From Euryarchaeota archaeon UBA171 (lineage in GTDB: Archaea > Thermoplasmatota > Poseidoniia > Poseidoniales > Thalassarchaeaceae), in NCBI GenBank assembly GCA_002497295.1, contig DANO01000010.1:1-25729 (forward strand): a stretch of 25,729 nucleotides of DNA, read 5' to 3'. The position numbers and the translations under genes are program-made. Below are positions 1 through 7,515 of this stretch, in pieces. Position 1 is the first letter of the stretch. Each line of letters opens with the position of its first letter. The notes under the pieces are model-generated. The model was not told the origin of the DNA, did not search any database, and saw only the letters and a list, made by a program, of their open reading frames with translations.

Positions 1-2
1 GG

Positions 3-431
3 ATAGTCGGAGGAGAGGGTGGCACGGGTCTCCTCGAGCCACTATATTCGACCATAAGGGAGAATAGCGATATGCCCGTTCTAGCAACATGTGCAGGAAC
101 CATTCTTCTTGCTGATCCCCAAGACGGAGGCGATTCGATTATCTCCTCCGAGGTGGATAGGAACGCGTGGGGGCGGCAGATTGACTCATTCATCGGTCCA
201 GTGACCGTTGATAACGCGAACAGCCCCATTCAATGCGTATTCATCAGGGCCCCGCGCTTCACGGATGTCCGGAAACCATCAGTAATCGCAACTTTCGACG
301 GAGAGCCAGTAGGCGTGAGGGAAAGTAACAGGATTGCACTGACATTCCACCCCGAACTTTCCGGAACGACGATCTTTCATGAGATGCTAATTGAAGCGGC
401 TCTGTCGGTGCAAAGGGGGGCCAGTGCATGA
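3..431 (+). CDS. pdxT: Pyridoxal 5'-phosphate synthase glutaminase subunit PdxT (5' end outside window)
   Basis: This is the glutaminase half of the DXP-independent vitamin B6 pathway; it hydrolyses glutamine and channels ammonia to the synthase PdxS. The frame is open to the left edge, so the start lies upstream. The first visible codons give IVGGEGGTGLLEPL, matching the PdxT oxyanion region (usually PGGES followed by T). The nucleophile Cys sits in ATCAGTILLA and the His-Glu pair in FHPEL near the C-terminus, as in class I glutamine amidotransferases of the SNO family. An internal ATG at 72 would drop the oxyanion-loop strand and is not the true start. Its last codons overlap the next gene by an ATGA, which suggests translational coupling. 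PdxS is not in the window. Confidence 0.9.
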   Translation: MVGGEGGTGLLEPLYSTIRENSDMPVLATCAGTILLADPQDGGDSIISSEVDRNAWGRQIDSFIGPVTVDNANSPIQCVFIRAPRFTDVRKPSVIATFDGEPVGVRESNRIALTFHPELSGTTIFHEMLIEAALSVQRGASA

Positions 432-1579
432 GCGTGACTCTGAGGCTCCCCACGATTCCTACTTTATTCGATGCCCCTGAAGTCGAAGAGGCCGAGGGGT
501 GCATACAGTGCCAGATGGGGTCAAAGTTGGTTTTGTTCATCACGGGAAAATGCCATTGGAAATGCGATTACTGCCCCCTTTCAGAGAATCGCAGGGAGGC
601 TGAGATGATGTTTGCCAATGAGCGTCCCTGCACCTCATTCGACGAGGTAATCGAGGAGGCCAGGGCGATGAACGCAACCGGTGCCGGAATCACCGGCGGC
701 GATCCGTTGATGGACAGGGAACACACCTTGGAAGGAATCCGTAGACTCAGACAGGAATTCGGGCCTTCATTTCACATGCACATGTATACGAGCATCCCAT
801 TCAAACCGGAATACGCGATAGAGTTCGCCGAAGCGGGACTCGATGAGATACGATTCCATCTCCTCGATTTAGATGCGAAGAAATACGACAGCGTCATCTC
901 GGCATGCACTGCCCAAGGAATACAAACGGGAATCGAGATTCCCTGCGAGCCAGACCAAGAAAAAGAGCTGATGGGCGCATTGGAAGACATGAGGGAGATG
1001 GATATTCAATTCCTCAATCTGAATGAGCTCGAAATCACGGTCGGCAATCATGGCAACATGGAAGTCAGGGGATTCAATCTCTCCGATGAGATAACCGCGG
1101 GAGCAGCGGGATCCGCCGAGCTGGCAATCAATATGCGCGACAGAGTTGCTGCCGCTGCTCTCGGGGAGCCAGATCCCCTCGATGGGGTGGTGCGCGAGCC
1201 ATACGGCTTCCATCTCAAGTTCTGCACAGCGGTCTACAAGGATGCAGGACAACTCAGAAACAGATTCCTGAGACGTGGCGAGGCTACTATCGCCCCTCAT
1301 GAATTACTGACAGAAGATGGAACTCTTATCTTCGGAGTGATCGAATGCGGAAATGAAGTAGCTGAGGACTACATGGACGAAATAATCAGGGAAACAGGCC
1401 TACCTCGAAGATTCTTGTATCATGATTCTGAGAGGGGCCGAATAGAAATTCCCCTTTCCACAGCAGAGGAAATCAGCGATGCCGTCGAGGCCCCAGTAGC
1501 ATTTGTCGAGGTACATCCCACTCACGAACGACTTGAGATGACAATTGTCTATCTCAATAGTGCGGATTCAGGCGATTGA
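428..1579 (+). CDS. Radical SAM protein, PFL-activating-enzyme-like (COG2108 type)
   Basis: This 383-residue protein carries the radical SAM CxxxCxxC motif (C42, C46, C49 in KCHWKCDYC), which binds the 4Fe-4S cluster that cleaves S-adenosylmethionine. A GGE-like strand follows as ITGGDPLM. A second cysteine pair, C25 and C28 (GCIQC), lies just before the core and could bind metal or an extra cluster. The overall look fits the uncharacterised archaeal family related to pyruvate-formate-lyase activating enzyme. Its substrate is unknown, and I do not infer a role in B6 synthesis merely because it overlaps pdxT by four bases. The start at 428 is fixed by the ATGA overlap and by the family-like N-terminus. 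Confidence 0.85.
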   Translation: MSVTLRLPTIPTLFDAPEVEEAEGCIQCQMGSKLVLFITGKCHWKCDYCPLSENRREAEMMFANERPCTSFDEVIEEARAMNATGAGITGGDPLMDREHTLEGIRRLRQEFGPSFHMHMYTSIPFKPEYAIEFAEAGLDEIRFHLLDLDAKKYDSVISACTAQGIQTGIEIPCEPDQEKELMGALEDMREMDIQFLNLNELEITVGNHGNMEVRGFNLSDEITAGAAGSAELAINMRDRVAAAALGEPDPLDGVVREPYGFHLKFCTAVYKDAGQLRNRFLRRGEATIAPHELLTEDGTLIFGVIECGNEVAEDYMDEIIRETGLPRRFLYHDSERGRIEIPLSTAEEISDAVEAPVAFVEVHPTHERLEMTIVYLNSADSGD

Positions 1580-1610
1580 AATTAAGAGCCATGAGGGAAA
1601 GGGAATTTCG

Positions 1611-3437
1611 ATGCCGGTAAGCACCATCGATCAAAAGGCATCTTCTGTAGATCCCTATCGAAGGCTCTCAGCCTCACAGGTGATCGCTTACAGGAGCTGT
1701 CCGAGATACTGGTACTATGGATGGGAACGTCGCCTCAAGACCCCGCTGCCACCACAAATAATACGCGGAAATGCAGCAGAGGCGTGTATATGCAGAGTCA
1801 TGCGTGATTCGCCGTCCCTTCATCTTGCAGAGGATGAAGACGCAATGTCCACCCCTCTAAACGAGGACGGGGCCCCTGAATGGGACGACCCATCTAATTG
1901 GCCCGGCCCGAGAATTGAACCAGTAGAGAAGGCTCTTCGCCCGTCGGACATGGACTCATTGAGAATATGGGCACATGCGCGTGCGCGGGTCCACTTCCAG
2001 CGATGCTGGGACGAGGCGTGTGATGATTGGGCAGCAAATCCGAATAGGAAAGGCACGGTTGAAGATGCAGACCCAGACCAATGCCTCTCAATGGTCCTGA
2101 GGGGCATAGATCTGCACCTGCAAGAAGTCGAAGAATGCCTAAATTCAGAGGAGGCGGATGTGGATGCATGGCGTTCAGGGAAATCTAGACCTGCTTGGCC
2201 AGCCCCTGATGGTTTTCCCCGTGATTGGAGTAGCCCTAGCCATGCAGCATATGACGTCGGGTCACATATGCATGTCGTAGAAGCCTGGGAGATCGCAAGA
2301 CCATGGTTCGTGGACCCCGATGCAGCATCTTTCACTCAGACCTCAACGCATCCAGACGGATGGTTCCAAGGAGAATACGACCTTGTCTACAGATGGGATG
2401 GAACCACGCGGATAATCGACATCAAGGCCTCAGTCGGAAGAGGAGATAGGTCCCATGGCTATCTGGACCAACTAAGGATGTACGGATGGCTCTGGTGGGC
2501 CACTCACGAGCGTAAAGAAACTGCAACAGGTTTAGCAATCTGGTATCTTGGTGCTGGAGACCCGAAAGACGTCGTCATGCCCGCTGTGGAAGAAATGGAA
2601 TCGATGGACAGAGATCTTTTCGAGTTGTACTCGAAAATAAGGGGGAACAATCCATCTATCGAAGAATGCCCTGCAGAGCCAGCACCTCTTCGGAGATTCA
2701 AGGATGGCGGCGTCCCTGATGGCAAACCAGTCGAATCCGACAGTAGAGCCCGATGCAACAGGTGCGATTACGCTGGTTTCTGTGAAGGATCGAGCCAAGA
2801 GCCAAATCTGATACACATGGAAACGATTCAGCGTTTTGGACACACCTGGGACATCACTCCATTGCAGGCGATTAGAACCCGTTTCTCTGCAATTGGAGAC
2901 GTATCCAGGCTAACCGGTCCAGATCTAAATGAAGACGAGACCGTTGATGTGAGGTTCACTATGGTGGACGGGTGGGATAGAGCCACTGTCAGGCCGCATC
3001 GGATGGGCGGCCCAAAGAGTGTAACTAGATCAATCAAAGAAGGATCTAGGGTACGTGTGGACAATGCGATGCCTTCGCTTTGGAAAGGACAATTGAATCT
3101 CGATCTTGATAGTTTGTCATCCATATCGCCTGCAGAGGAAGGGGACGAGGCACCCATAGTGGACATAGAGACGAGAGTCTCTGTTGTAGGAAGGGTCTGG
3201 TCGATTGATGCGTATCCTGACGGAGATTCAGTTAGCAGATGGGCAATCACATTGGTCGACGCCTCCGGGTCCGCATCCGCAGTCGCGTTCAAGCAGTTCA
3301 TACCAACAGCAGCAGCATCTATCTCCAGAGGGGATGTTATCGGTGTACTGAATGGGGAAGTCGGGGAATGGGCGGGACGTCCGCAAATCAAGATGGGCCC
3401 TGGTACACGCGTCGTGGTTATTGAGAACGAGGCATAA
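1611..3437 (+). CDS. RecB/Cas4-like PD-(D/E)XK nuclease with Fe-S cysteines and C-terminal OB-like domain
   Basis: The predicted product has 608 residues. Near the N-terminus is an S-x-CPR-YW motif (C30), and near residue 390 a CNRC-x5-C cluster (C382, C385, C391). These four cysteines match the 4Fe-4S clamp seen in Cas4, Dna2 and AddB nucleases. Between them are the nuclease core residues: D257 in GEYDLVYRW, D270 and K272 in IIDIKAS, then a Q-x3-Y motif (DQLRMY). The last roughly 100 residues (SVVGRVWSIDAY to the end) look like an OB-fold nucleic-acid-binding domain. A DNA repair or replication role is inferred. No CRISPR array or cas gene is nearby. I chose ATG 1611, just downstream of a GAGGGAAAGGG stretch; an upstream in-frame start at 1545 would overlap the previous gene by 35 bases. 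Confidence 0.82.
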   Translation: MPVSTIDQKASSVDPYRRLSASQVIAYRSCPRYWYYGWERRLKTPLPPQIIRGNAAEACICRVMRDSPSLHLAEDEDAMSTPLNEDGAPEWDDPSNWPGPRIEPVEKALRPSDMDSLRIWAHARARVHFQRCWDEACDDWAANPNRKGTVEDADPDQCLSMVLRGIDLHLQEVEECLNSEEADVDAWRSGKSRPAWPAPDGFPRDWSSPSHAAYDVGSHMHVVEAWEIARPWFVDPDAASFTQTSTHPDGWFQGEYDLVYRWDGTTRIIDIKASVGRGDRSHGYLDQLRMYGWLWWATHERKETATGLAIWYLGAGDPKDVVMPAVEEMESMDRDLFELYSKIRGNNPSIEECPAEPAPLRRFKDGGVPDGKPVESDSRARCNRCDYAGFCEGSSQEPNLIHMETIQRFGHTWDITPLQAIRTRFSAIGDVSRLTGPDLNEDETVDVRFTMVDGWDRATVRPHRMGGPKSVTRSIKEGSRVRVDNAMPSLWKGQLNLDLDSLSSISPAEEGDEAPIVDIETRVSVVGRVWSIDAYPDGDSVSRWAITLVDASGSASAVAFKQFIPTAAASISRGDVIGVLNGEVGEWAGRPQIKMGPGTRVVVIENEA

Positions 3438-3466
3438 CAGCCTCAATCGCTACGCCCTTCCACAAA

Positions 3467-3552
3467 TGGCGCCGAGAGAGGGATTTGAACCCCCGCGTCC
3501 AAGGGACAGTGGATTTCGAATCCACCGCAATACCGGGCTATGCGATCTCGGC
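3467..3552 (-). tRNA. tRNA-Ser(CGA), CCA encoded
   Basis: Read on the minus strand, the acceptor arms GCCGAGA and TCTCGGC pair perfectly and are followed by discriminator G and an encoded CCA (complement of 3467-3469). The anticodon stem GTGGA/TCCAC closes the loop TTCGAAA, giving anticodon CGA. The extended variable arm (TGTCCCTTGGACGC) and the G discriminator are type II serine features. The T-loop is TTCAAAT. There is no sign of an intron. The 5' end lies 54 bases from the divergently transcribed modifier gene. Confidence 0.96.
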
Positions 3553-3576
3553 AGCGTCCAACCGTCCTGCGAATCA

Positions 3577-3585
3577 GACATAAGC
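3577..3585. promoter_or_regulatory. Possible shared TATA-like element between tRNA-Ser and the modifier gene
   Basis: The near-palindromic ACATAAGC (GCTTATGT on the other strand) lies about 25 bases before the ATG at 3607 and about 29 bases before the tRNA 5' end at 3552. Those are typical TATA-to-start distances for archaeal transcription, and a leaderless mRNA would fit on the plus side. The sequence is a weak match to the archaeal TATA consensus, so the call is tentative. Confidence 0.35.
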
Positions 3586-3606
3586 CTGTTCAGGTGCAGC
3601 CCCTCC

Positions 3607-3807
3607 ATGCGCGTCACAGTCAACCATCAGAATCAAGATCACGTTGTGGACATCCAAGCCCCTGCGACAATCCTGGATGTACTCAAAGAATTGGGCATAC
3701 ACGCATCCACTGTTCTAGCAGTATACGAAGATACAATCGTACCTCACAATTCCGTCATAGAAGGAGATTTGACACTCGAATTAGTCATAGTTTCATCAGG
3801 CGGATGA
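3607..3807 (+). CDS. ThiS/MoaD/SAMP-like small ubiquitin-like modifier
   Basis: This 66-residue protein ends exactly in Gly-Gly (VIVSSGG), the C-terminus that is adenylated and then thiocarboxylated or conjugated in the ThiS, MoaD, Urm1 and SAMP family. The body shows the beta-grasp pattern: a first hairpin (RVTVNHQNQDHVVDI), a helix (TILDVLKELGI), then VLAVYEDTIVP and the final strand LTLELVIV. The length is typical. It may serve tRNA thiolation, molybdopterin or thiamin sulfur transfer, or protein tagging; the sequence alone cannot separate these. I chose ATG 3607 because the upstream extension of this frame runs through the tRNA gene. It ends four bases from the convergent peptidase gene. 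No E1-like activating enzyme is in the window. Confidence 0.8.
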   Translation: MRVTVNHQNQDHVVDIQAPATILDVLKELGIHASTVLAVYEDTIVPHNSVIEGDLTLELVIVSSGG

Positions 3808-3811
3808 ATGT

Positions 3812-4525
3812 CTACTTGGGAGCCAGGTTTCCGTCGAATAATGCCCCTTCCTCGAAGTCCATGGGCTCAGAATCTCTGAAAAATGCCCTAGCACGACCCA
3901 TCAGATGGCCTCTGGCACCATCCCATTCCACATACGATCCTTCCCACAAACCCAGAACAGGAATCGACTCATGTTGATGGTACTCGGATATCCTCTGCCG
4001 ACGACTCTCCCCAAAGTGATCATTGCTCTTGCCCTCTGAGAAGAAGGTTATTTTCCCGGGATAATAATGCGGATTTATCTGGAAGGGAACTATACCCAGC
4101 GCTTCATACGAAGGCGGCATCACTATCGGCATATCGTTAGTCGTCATCATCGTTGGACAAGCGACATTACTGCCAGCACTGACCCCGAGATACGGCATTC
4201 CTTGTTTCACAACATCCCTCAGTGCATTAATCAATCCATATCTGTGCAGATCCCTGTTCAGCAGGAAGGAATTACCCCCGCCCATGTACACTCCGTCAGC
4301 GGCGAGTATCTGTTCGACGCCATGGTTCACATTCAATCCATGAAACTTCGCCCCCATGGGTCCGAGAGACTCCTTCAACCGTGCAGTCCGACCTTCATGA
4401 TCATGTGTCGCTAGCGGTATGAAAACTACATTGTCTGAATCTCTGAAGAGATCCGAAATCAAATCACCATACTTGGATCGTCGCTCTTCAGTTCCAATTC
4501 CACCGCTTCCCAGCAGGACCCTCAT
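3812..4525 (-). CDS. pepE: Peptidase E (alpha-aspartyl dipeptidase, family S51)
   Basis: The 237-residue product is close to bacterial PepE in length. PepE is a cytoplasmic serine peptidase that cleaves Asp-X dipeptides. The nucleophile elbow is GVSAGSNVAC (Ser116) and the catalytic His is H153 in INPHYY; MGGGNSFLL matches the family's substrate-loop GGN motif. It is the last gene of the minus-strand ribosomal and translation string and starts 8 bases after the PAC2-family gene. A dipeptidase beside a PAC2 protein could reflect a shared role in peptide turnover after the proteasome, but this is only context. Confidence 0.88.
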   Translation of the reverse strand: MRVLLGSGGIGTEERRSKYGDLISDLFRDSDNVVFIPLATHDHEGRTARLKESLGPMGAKFHGLNVNHGVEQILAADGVYMGGGNSFLLNRDLHRYGLINALRDVVKQGMPYLGVSAGSNVACPTMMTTNDMPIVMPPSYEALGIVPFQINPHYYPGKITFFSEGKSNDHFGESRRQRISEYHQHESIPVLGLWEGSYVEWDGARGHLMGRARAFFRDSEPMDFEEGALFDGNLAPK

Positions 4526-4533
4526 AAGACCAC

Positions 4534-5283
4534 TCAGACGTATAAATCGCCATAGCTATGCTCGCCCGATATCTCTGCAATAGCTGCCTCGGATATCCCA
4601 ACACTCTCTAACAGTCTGGATGCAATCGCCTGCGTCCTATCAAGATCCATTCCAATGTTCAATCCGAACTTATCCTGAACGAACATGGATAGCCGTTCCG
4701 CTGCTCTGGCATCTGTAGCACCACCAACGGTGTCCGCAACAAGACCAACCGCTTCCACTTCGTGGAGCGGGGCAAGAGAAACCAATAGCCCTGCCAGTCC
4801 TATCATTCCCGATTCCGGTTGACCCGTTCTAACCTCGATACCATGATCTTCCATCGATCTCCTGGTACCTTCTTCCGAGCAAACAACATGGATTCCTTGG
4901 GCCTCGGGGTCCATTGCAAGGCCAGCTAAAACGTACAGCCTAGAATCACTATGATCCTTTACGAAATCGAGAATTGATTCTGCCACCTCATGCTGGCCTG
5001 CTGCAGTAGTCGGCTGGGCATCTGAGCAGATGCAGAGAACTGTCTGAGACCCGATACTCACCGAATGAATTGAGAGATGCGGGGGGCGAAGTAGGCCCTC
5101 TGAATCAAGAGTTGCATGTGGGGGCATATCTGGATGAAGTATTCTGGCTATAATCTTCGAATCATACGACGCTACCAGGCCATCAACTACGAGCTTACCC
5201 ACATTCCCTATTCCGGGAACTGCCTCGATAATAGCATCATGAGGGGGGACATCGGAAATATACTGAATCTTTGTACGACTCAT
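4534..5283 (-). CDS. PAC2 family protein (proteasome assembly chaperone-like, COG2047 type)
   Basis: This 249-residue protein opens with the PAC2 pattern: AIIEAVPGIGNVGKLVVDGLV followed by a strand ending in RILHPDMPPHATL. The C-terminal helical part (DARAAERLSMFVQDKFGL) is the usual archaeal PAC2 tail. Eukaryotic members help build the 20S proteasome; the archaeal members are mostly uncharacterised. Its ATG overlaps the nop10 stop (ATGA), and in many archaea this family follows nop10 and eIF2-alpha, so the position is conserved rather than accidental. Confidence 0.85.
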   Translation of the reverse strand: MSRTKIQYISDVPPHDAIIEAVPGIGNVGKLVVDGLVASYDSKIIARILHPDMPPHATLDSEGLLRPPHLSIHSVSIGSQTVLCICSDAQPTTAAGQHEVAESILDFVKDHSDSRLYVLAGLAMDPEAQGIHVVCSEEGTRRSMEDHGIEVRTGQPESGMIGLAGLLVSLAPLHEVEAVGLVADTVGGATDARAAERLSMFVQDKFGLNIGMDLDRTQAIASRLLESVGISEAAIAEISGEHSYGDLYV

Positions 5284-5495
5284 TCTTCCTCCTCACCTTC
5301 CTTTCTAGGGGTAGGGAGACTCTTCACCCATTCTTCTGAGCCCCAGCCCTCTCTTTGCCGTCGCCTATTCCCCTGGGGGTCTTCTGGAGAGAAGCGGAGT
5401 GGCGCTACCGCGACTCTGGTTCCACCGCAATCGCATTTTCTGGAGAATCCGTATGACGAACATACGGGGCATCGTTGTAACCTTGTTCGAGGCAT
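5280..5495 (-). CDS. nop10: Ribosome biogenesis protein Nop10 (H/ACA RNP component)
   Basis: Nop10 is a small subunit of the H/ACA pseudouridylation complex, where it stabilises the Cbf5 catalytic site. The product shows RCPVC near the N-terminus, a second CDCGG knuckle, then the hallmark RFSPEDPQGNRRRQ segment. The second knuckle is Cys-x-Cys rather than the common CPxC, and the protein ends in an unusual acidic tail (KEGEEEE). ATG 5495 gives a 71-residue protein whose first Cys is at residue 9, as in the family. An in-frame ATG at 5543 overlaps the eIF2-alpha stop (TGATG) and would add 16 residues, so the start is uncertain. Confidence 0.87.
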   Translation of the reverse strand: MPRTRLQRCPVCSSYGFSRKCDCGGTRVAVAPLRFSPEDPQGNRRRQREGWGSEEWVKSLPTPRKEGEEEE

Positions 5496-5542
5496 GAACG
5501 CAAGTTGACCCCTCGCACCGGGTTCATGAAGTATTGCGGACA

Positions 5543-6328
5543 TCAGACGCGCTCAGCGGAGAAATTGCCATCATATGCTTTCATCGCGGACTCTGCAGCT
5601 TCGATACAAGCATTCCATGCTGACTCGGCAGAATCATAATCCGGGCCTTCCACTTCAACCCTGTAATTCGGCGCCCCATCGTAATGGCATGTAAGTACGA
5701 CTTCATCCATCCCTTCTATGCTGGCCTCAGCCTTTTCCAGCACCTCCTGGATCCCCGTAACACCTTCGCTTGACCATATCTCTACGTGGAAATTTCCCTT
5801 CAGATGAACTGATTCGGGAACAATGTTTTCGACAGCAAGTTCTACCACGGTAGAAATCCACTTCCCCTTGAATCCTGCATTATCCAAGGCATTCGAATCA
5901 GCCGCGGCCTCTTCCAGTGCCCCGTACAAAGATCCGAAAGAATCCACCAGATCATCTGATGTCGAATCTAAATCGTCTTCGGACCATCCGACCCTATCTG
6001 CAGCGACCTTCATTATCTGCCCTGCTCGCTGCTCGTTCTTCCAGAATTGGACAGCATCTCTGCGACGTTCCTCGGAAACTGATTTTATGGAAAGATCAAT
6101 CCTGCCACGATCACGCTTCACGCCTATTGCCTTCGCCACAACTCGCTGGCCTTCTCTCAGGTGAGATCTTACGGATTTTACCCATCCTGCTGCGACTTCT
6201 CCTATGAATACGAATCCTTCTGCGCCATCCATCCCGTCTATCTCTAGGTAGGCGCCCTTGTCGCTTACGGATTTCACCACGCAGACGAGAAGATCTCCTT
6301 CCTCGGGCCACGATTCCTTACGAGCCAA
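5543..6328 (-). CDS. eif2a: Translation initiation factor aIF2 subunit alpha
   Basis: This is the alpha subunit of the archaeal initiator-tRNA carrier. The 261 residues match the family length. An N-terminal S1/OB domain (about residues 8-85: PEEGDLLVCVVKSVSDKGAY to GRIDLSIKSV) is followed by a helical domain (starting ERRRDAVQFWKNEQRAG) and a C-terminal alpha-beta domain (ENIVPESVHLKG onward). The start is a TTG at 6328, preceded by a strong GGGGG ribosome-binding stretch 13 bases after the rps27e stop. No better start codon is seen in frame. It lies in the standard archaeal order L44e-S27e-aIF2-alpha-Nop10. Confidence 0.95.
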   Translation of the reverse strand: MARKESWPEEGDLLVCVVKSVSDKGAYLEIDGMDGAEGFVFIGEVAAGWVKSVRSHLREGQRVVAKAIGVKRDRGRIDLSIKSVSEERRRDAVQFWKNEQRAGQIMKVAADRVGWSEDDLDSTSDDLVDSFGSLYGALEEAAADSNALDNAGFKGKWISTVVELAVENIVPESVHLKGNFHVEIWSSEGVTGIQEVLEKAEASIEGMDEVVLTCHYDGAPNYRVEVEGPDYDSAESAWNACIEAAESAMKAYDGNFSAERV

Positions 6329-6341
6329 TGTCGAACCCCCT

Positions 6342-6515
6342 TCACTCGAGGGTTTCTACTAAGCTGCTACCCACTAAGTCGGCCTTGCCGCCCTTTGGCA
6401 CTGCTAAAGTGCTCCCGCACACGGGGCAAGATATGACGGAGGATGCACGACTGAACACTACGGCCTCGTTACCGCAGTCATTGCAAGTAACTCTGAGAAA
6501 ATTTGCACCGGCCAT
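6342..6515 (-). CDS. rps27e: Ribosomal protein S27e
   Basis: This 57-residue zinc-ribbon protein of the small subunit keeps all four ligands (CNDC and CPVC, separated by 14 residues) and the family strings FLRVTC and EAVVFSRASS. I chose ATG 6515 because AGGTGA sits five bases upstream and the resulting N-terminus (MAGANFLRV) matches family length. A GTG at 6524 overlapping the rpl44e stop would add three residues. Confidence 0.95.
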   Translation of the reverse strand: MAGANFLRVTCNDCGNEAVVFSRASSVISCPVCGSTLAVPKGGKADLVGSSLVETLE

Positions 6516-6520
6516 CTGAA

Positions 6521-6802
6521 TCACCTATCCACGAGTTCGAATTTCTTCGCCCTCTTAGCTGCAGGTTGGTGTGCCTTGCCAGTTTCAGTACACCTGTACA
6601 ACAGATTCACACGTTTTGTGGGCTTCTCTCCTGAAGGTTTTGGACGAGGGAAACCACGGTAACCAGCAGTAACCCTTCGGAATCTACGCTGACCCCATTT
6701 GAGCTCACTTGCGCGGCGCTTCTTGACGCGCTCCACCGTATGTTCGGTGTGCTTACCAGCAGATGGGCTGTAACGCATTACCTTACGTGGGCGCTTTACC
6801 AT
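6521..6802 (-). CDS. rpl44e: Ribosomal protein L44e with degraded zinc motif
   Basis: The 93-residue protein has the L44e layout: MVKRPRKVMRYSPSAGKHTEHTVE at the N-terminus, a central GQRRFRRVTAGYRGFPRPKP, and a C-terminal YRCTETGKAHQPAAKRAKKFEL. In most archaeal homologues the N-terminal and C-terminal knuckles are CxxC pairs that hold zinc. Here the first is SPSAG with no cysteine, and the second is CTET with only one, so zinc binding appears lost. ATG 6802 is preceded by GGTGG at good spacing; the GTG at 6826 is less likely. It is the first gene of the minus-strand operon. Confidence 0.94.
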   Translation of the reverse strand: MVKRPRKVMRYSPSAGKHTEHTVERVKKRRASELKWGQRRFRRVTAGYRGFPRPKPSGEKPTKRVNLLYRCTETGKAHQPAAKRAKKFELVDR

Positions 6803-6833
6803 TTGTACCACCAGCGAGCCGTCCACCGACGGT

Positions 6834-6841
6834 TCCTATTT
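6834..6841 (-). promoter_or_regulatory. Possible TATA box for the rpl44e operon
   Basis: On the minus strand, CTCAAATAGGAACC contains an A/T-rich core (AAATAGGA) about 35 bases upstream of ATG 6802. This leaves room for a start site near 6812 and the GGTGG ribosome-binding site. The rest of this 119-base divergent gap shows no other clear element, and no convincing TATA was found for the plus-strand gene at 6922. Confidence 0.35.
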
Positions 6842-6921
6842 GAGTGTGGCGATACCACTCGTCATCCGATAGGACCCTGCATCCCCCATCTCTTTCAAGC
6901 CGTATACCCTCTCCGCGTACC

Positions 6922-7515
6922 ATGGATGCCCCTTTTGGGAGAGTCGCCGGCGTCATCCTGCTACTGGTTTCTATTTCATGGAATAGGATGGGCCCCTCTG
7001 ACTCCAGATACAGAATTGCCCTCGTAATTGCCTCTGCCGGAATCGCTCTTTTGATCGGTCGCGACTTACTCGCTCCATTCGATCTCTATGACCGGTTATC
7101 CAGCGACGACTTCTCGCAGGACATGGGTGTAGTCATTCTCCATTTCGCCATATGGGCCCTCCTTCTCGCGCTCGGCTCGATGTTGACGATAAGAGGCTCC
7201 GGAGTTTATGGCGCCATTTCGCCTACAACCCTCTTTACTGGTTGGCTACTTGTGATTTCTTCGATCTCCGTGGCCATGGTCTTCAGACCTGGAACCAATC
7301 TACTAGACCCGATGAGAGGCATATTCAGCATATGGGACGCCCTATCCGCAGCGCCAATCATTCTAGGCATGATTTCAGGGCTAATCGTAGCTGTAGCAAT
7401 AGTGGCCTGGTCTGAGTATAGCGAACCACCGCTGCCCCCCGCGCCCGGGCTCGATGATGATGAGAGGATTTACGTTCGTAAGATTGTGGAAGATCATCTT
7501 GGGGGTGTTAATTGA
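6922..7515 (+). CDS. Hypothetical membrane protein, about five transmembrane segments
   Basis: I do not recognise a family for this 197-residue protein. Hydrophobic stretches are VAGVILLLVSISW, IALVIASAGIALLIG, VVILHFAIWALLLALGSML, LFTGWLLVISSISVAMVF and APIILGMISGLIVAVAIVAW, giving about five membrane spans. The C-terminal tail is acidic and soluble (PPAPGLDDDERIYVRKIVEDHL). ATG 6922 was chosen because the upstream extension (from 6844) is proline- and serine-rich and lies in the divergent promoter gap. Its stop overlaps the ATG of the next membrane gene (TGATG), so the two are probably made together and may form a complex. Confidence 0.65.
   Translation: MDAPFGRVAGVILLLVSISWNRMGPSDSRYRIALVIASAGIALLIGRDLLAPFDLYDRLSSDDFSQDMGVVILHFAIWALLLALGSMLTIRGSGVYGAISPTTLFTGWLLVISSISVAMVFRPGTNLLDPMRGIFSIWDALSAAPIILGMISGLIVAVAIVAWSEYSEPPLPPAPGLDDDERIYVRKIVEDHLGGVN

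Noticed and set aside
1611..3437. The nuclease as a CRISPR Cas4
   Set aside because: No repeat-spacer array or other cas gene is visible, and the protein is much longer than Cas4 (about 200 residues).
3352..3606. Longer N-terminus for the SAMP-like protein
   Set aside because: The extension runs through the nuclease gene end and the tRNA-Ser gene.
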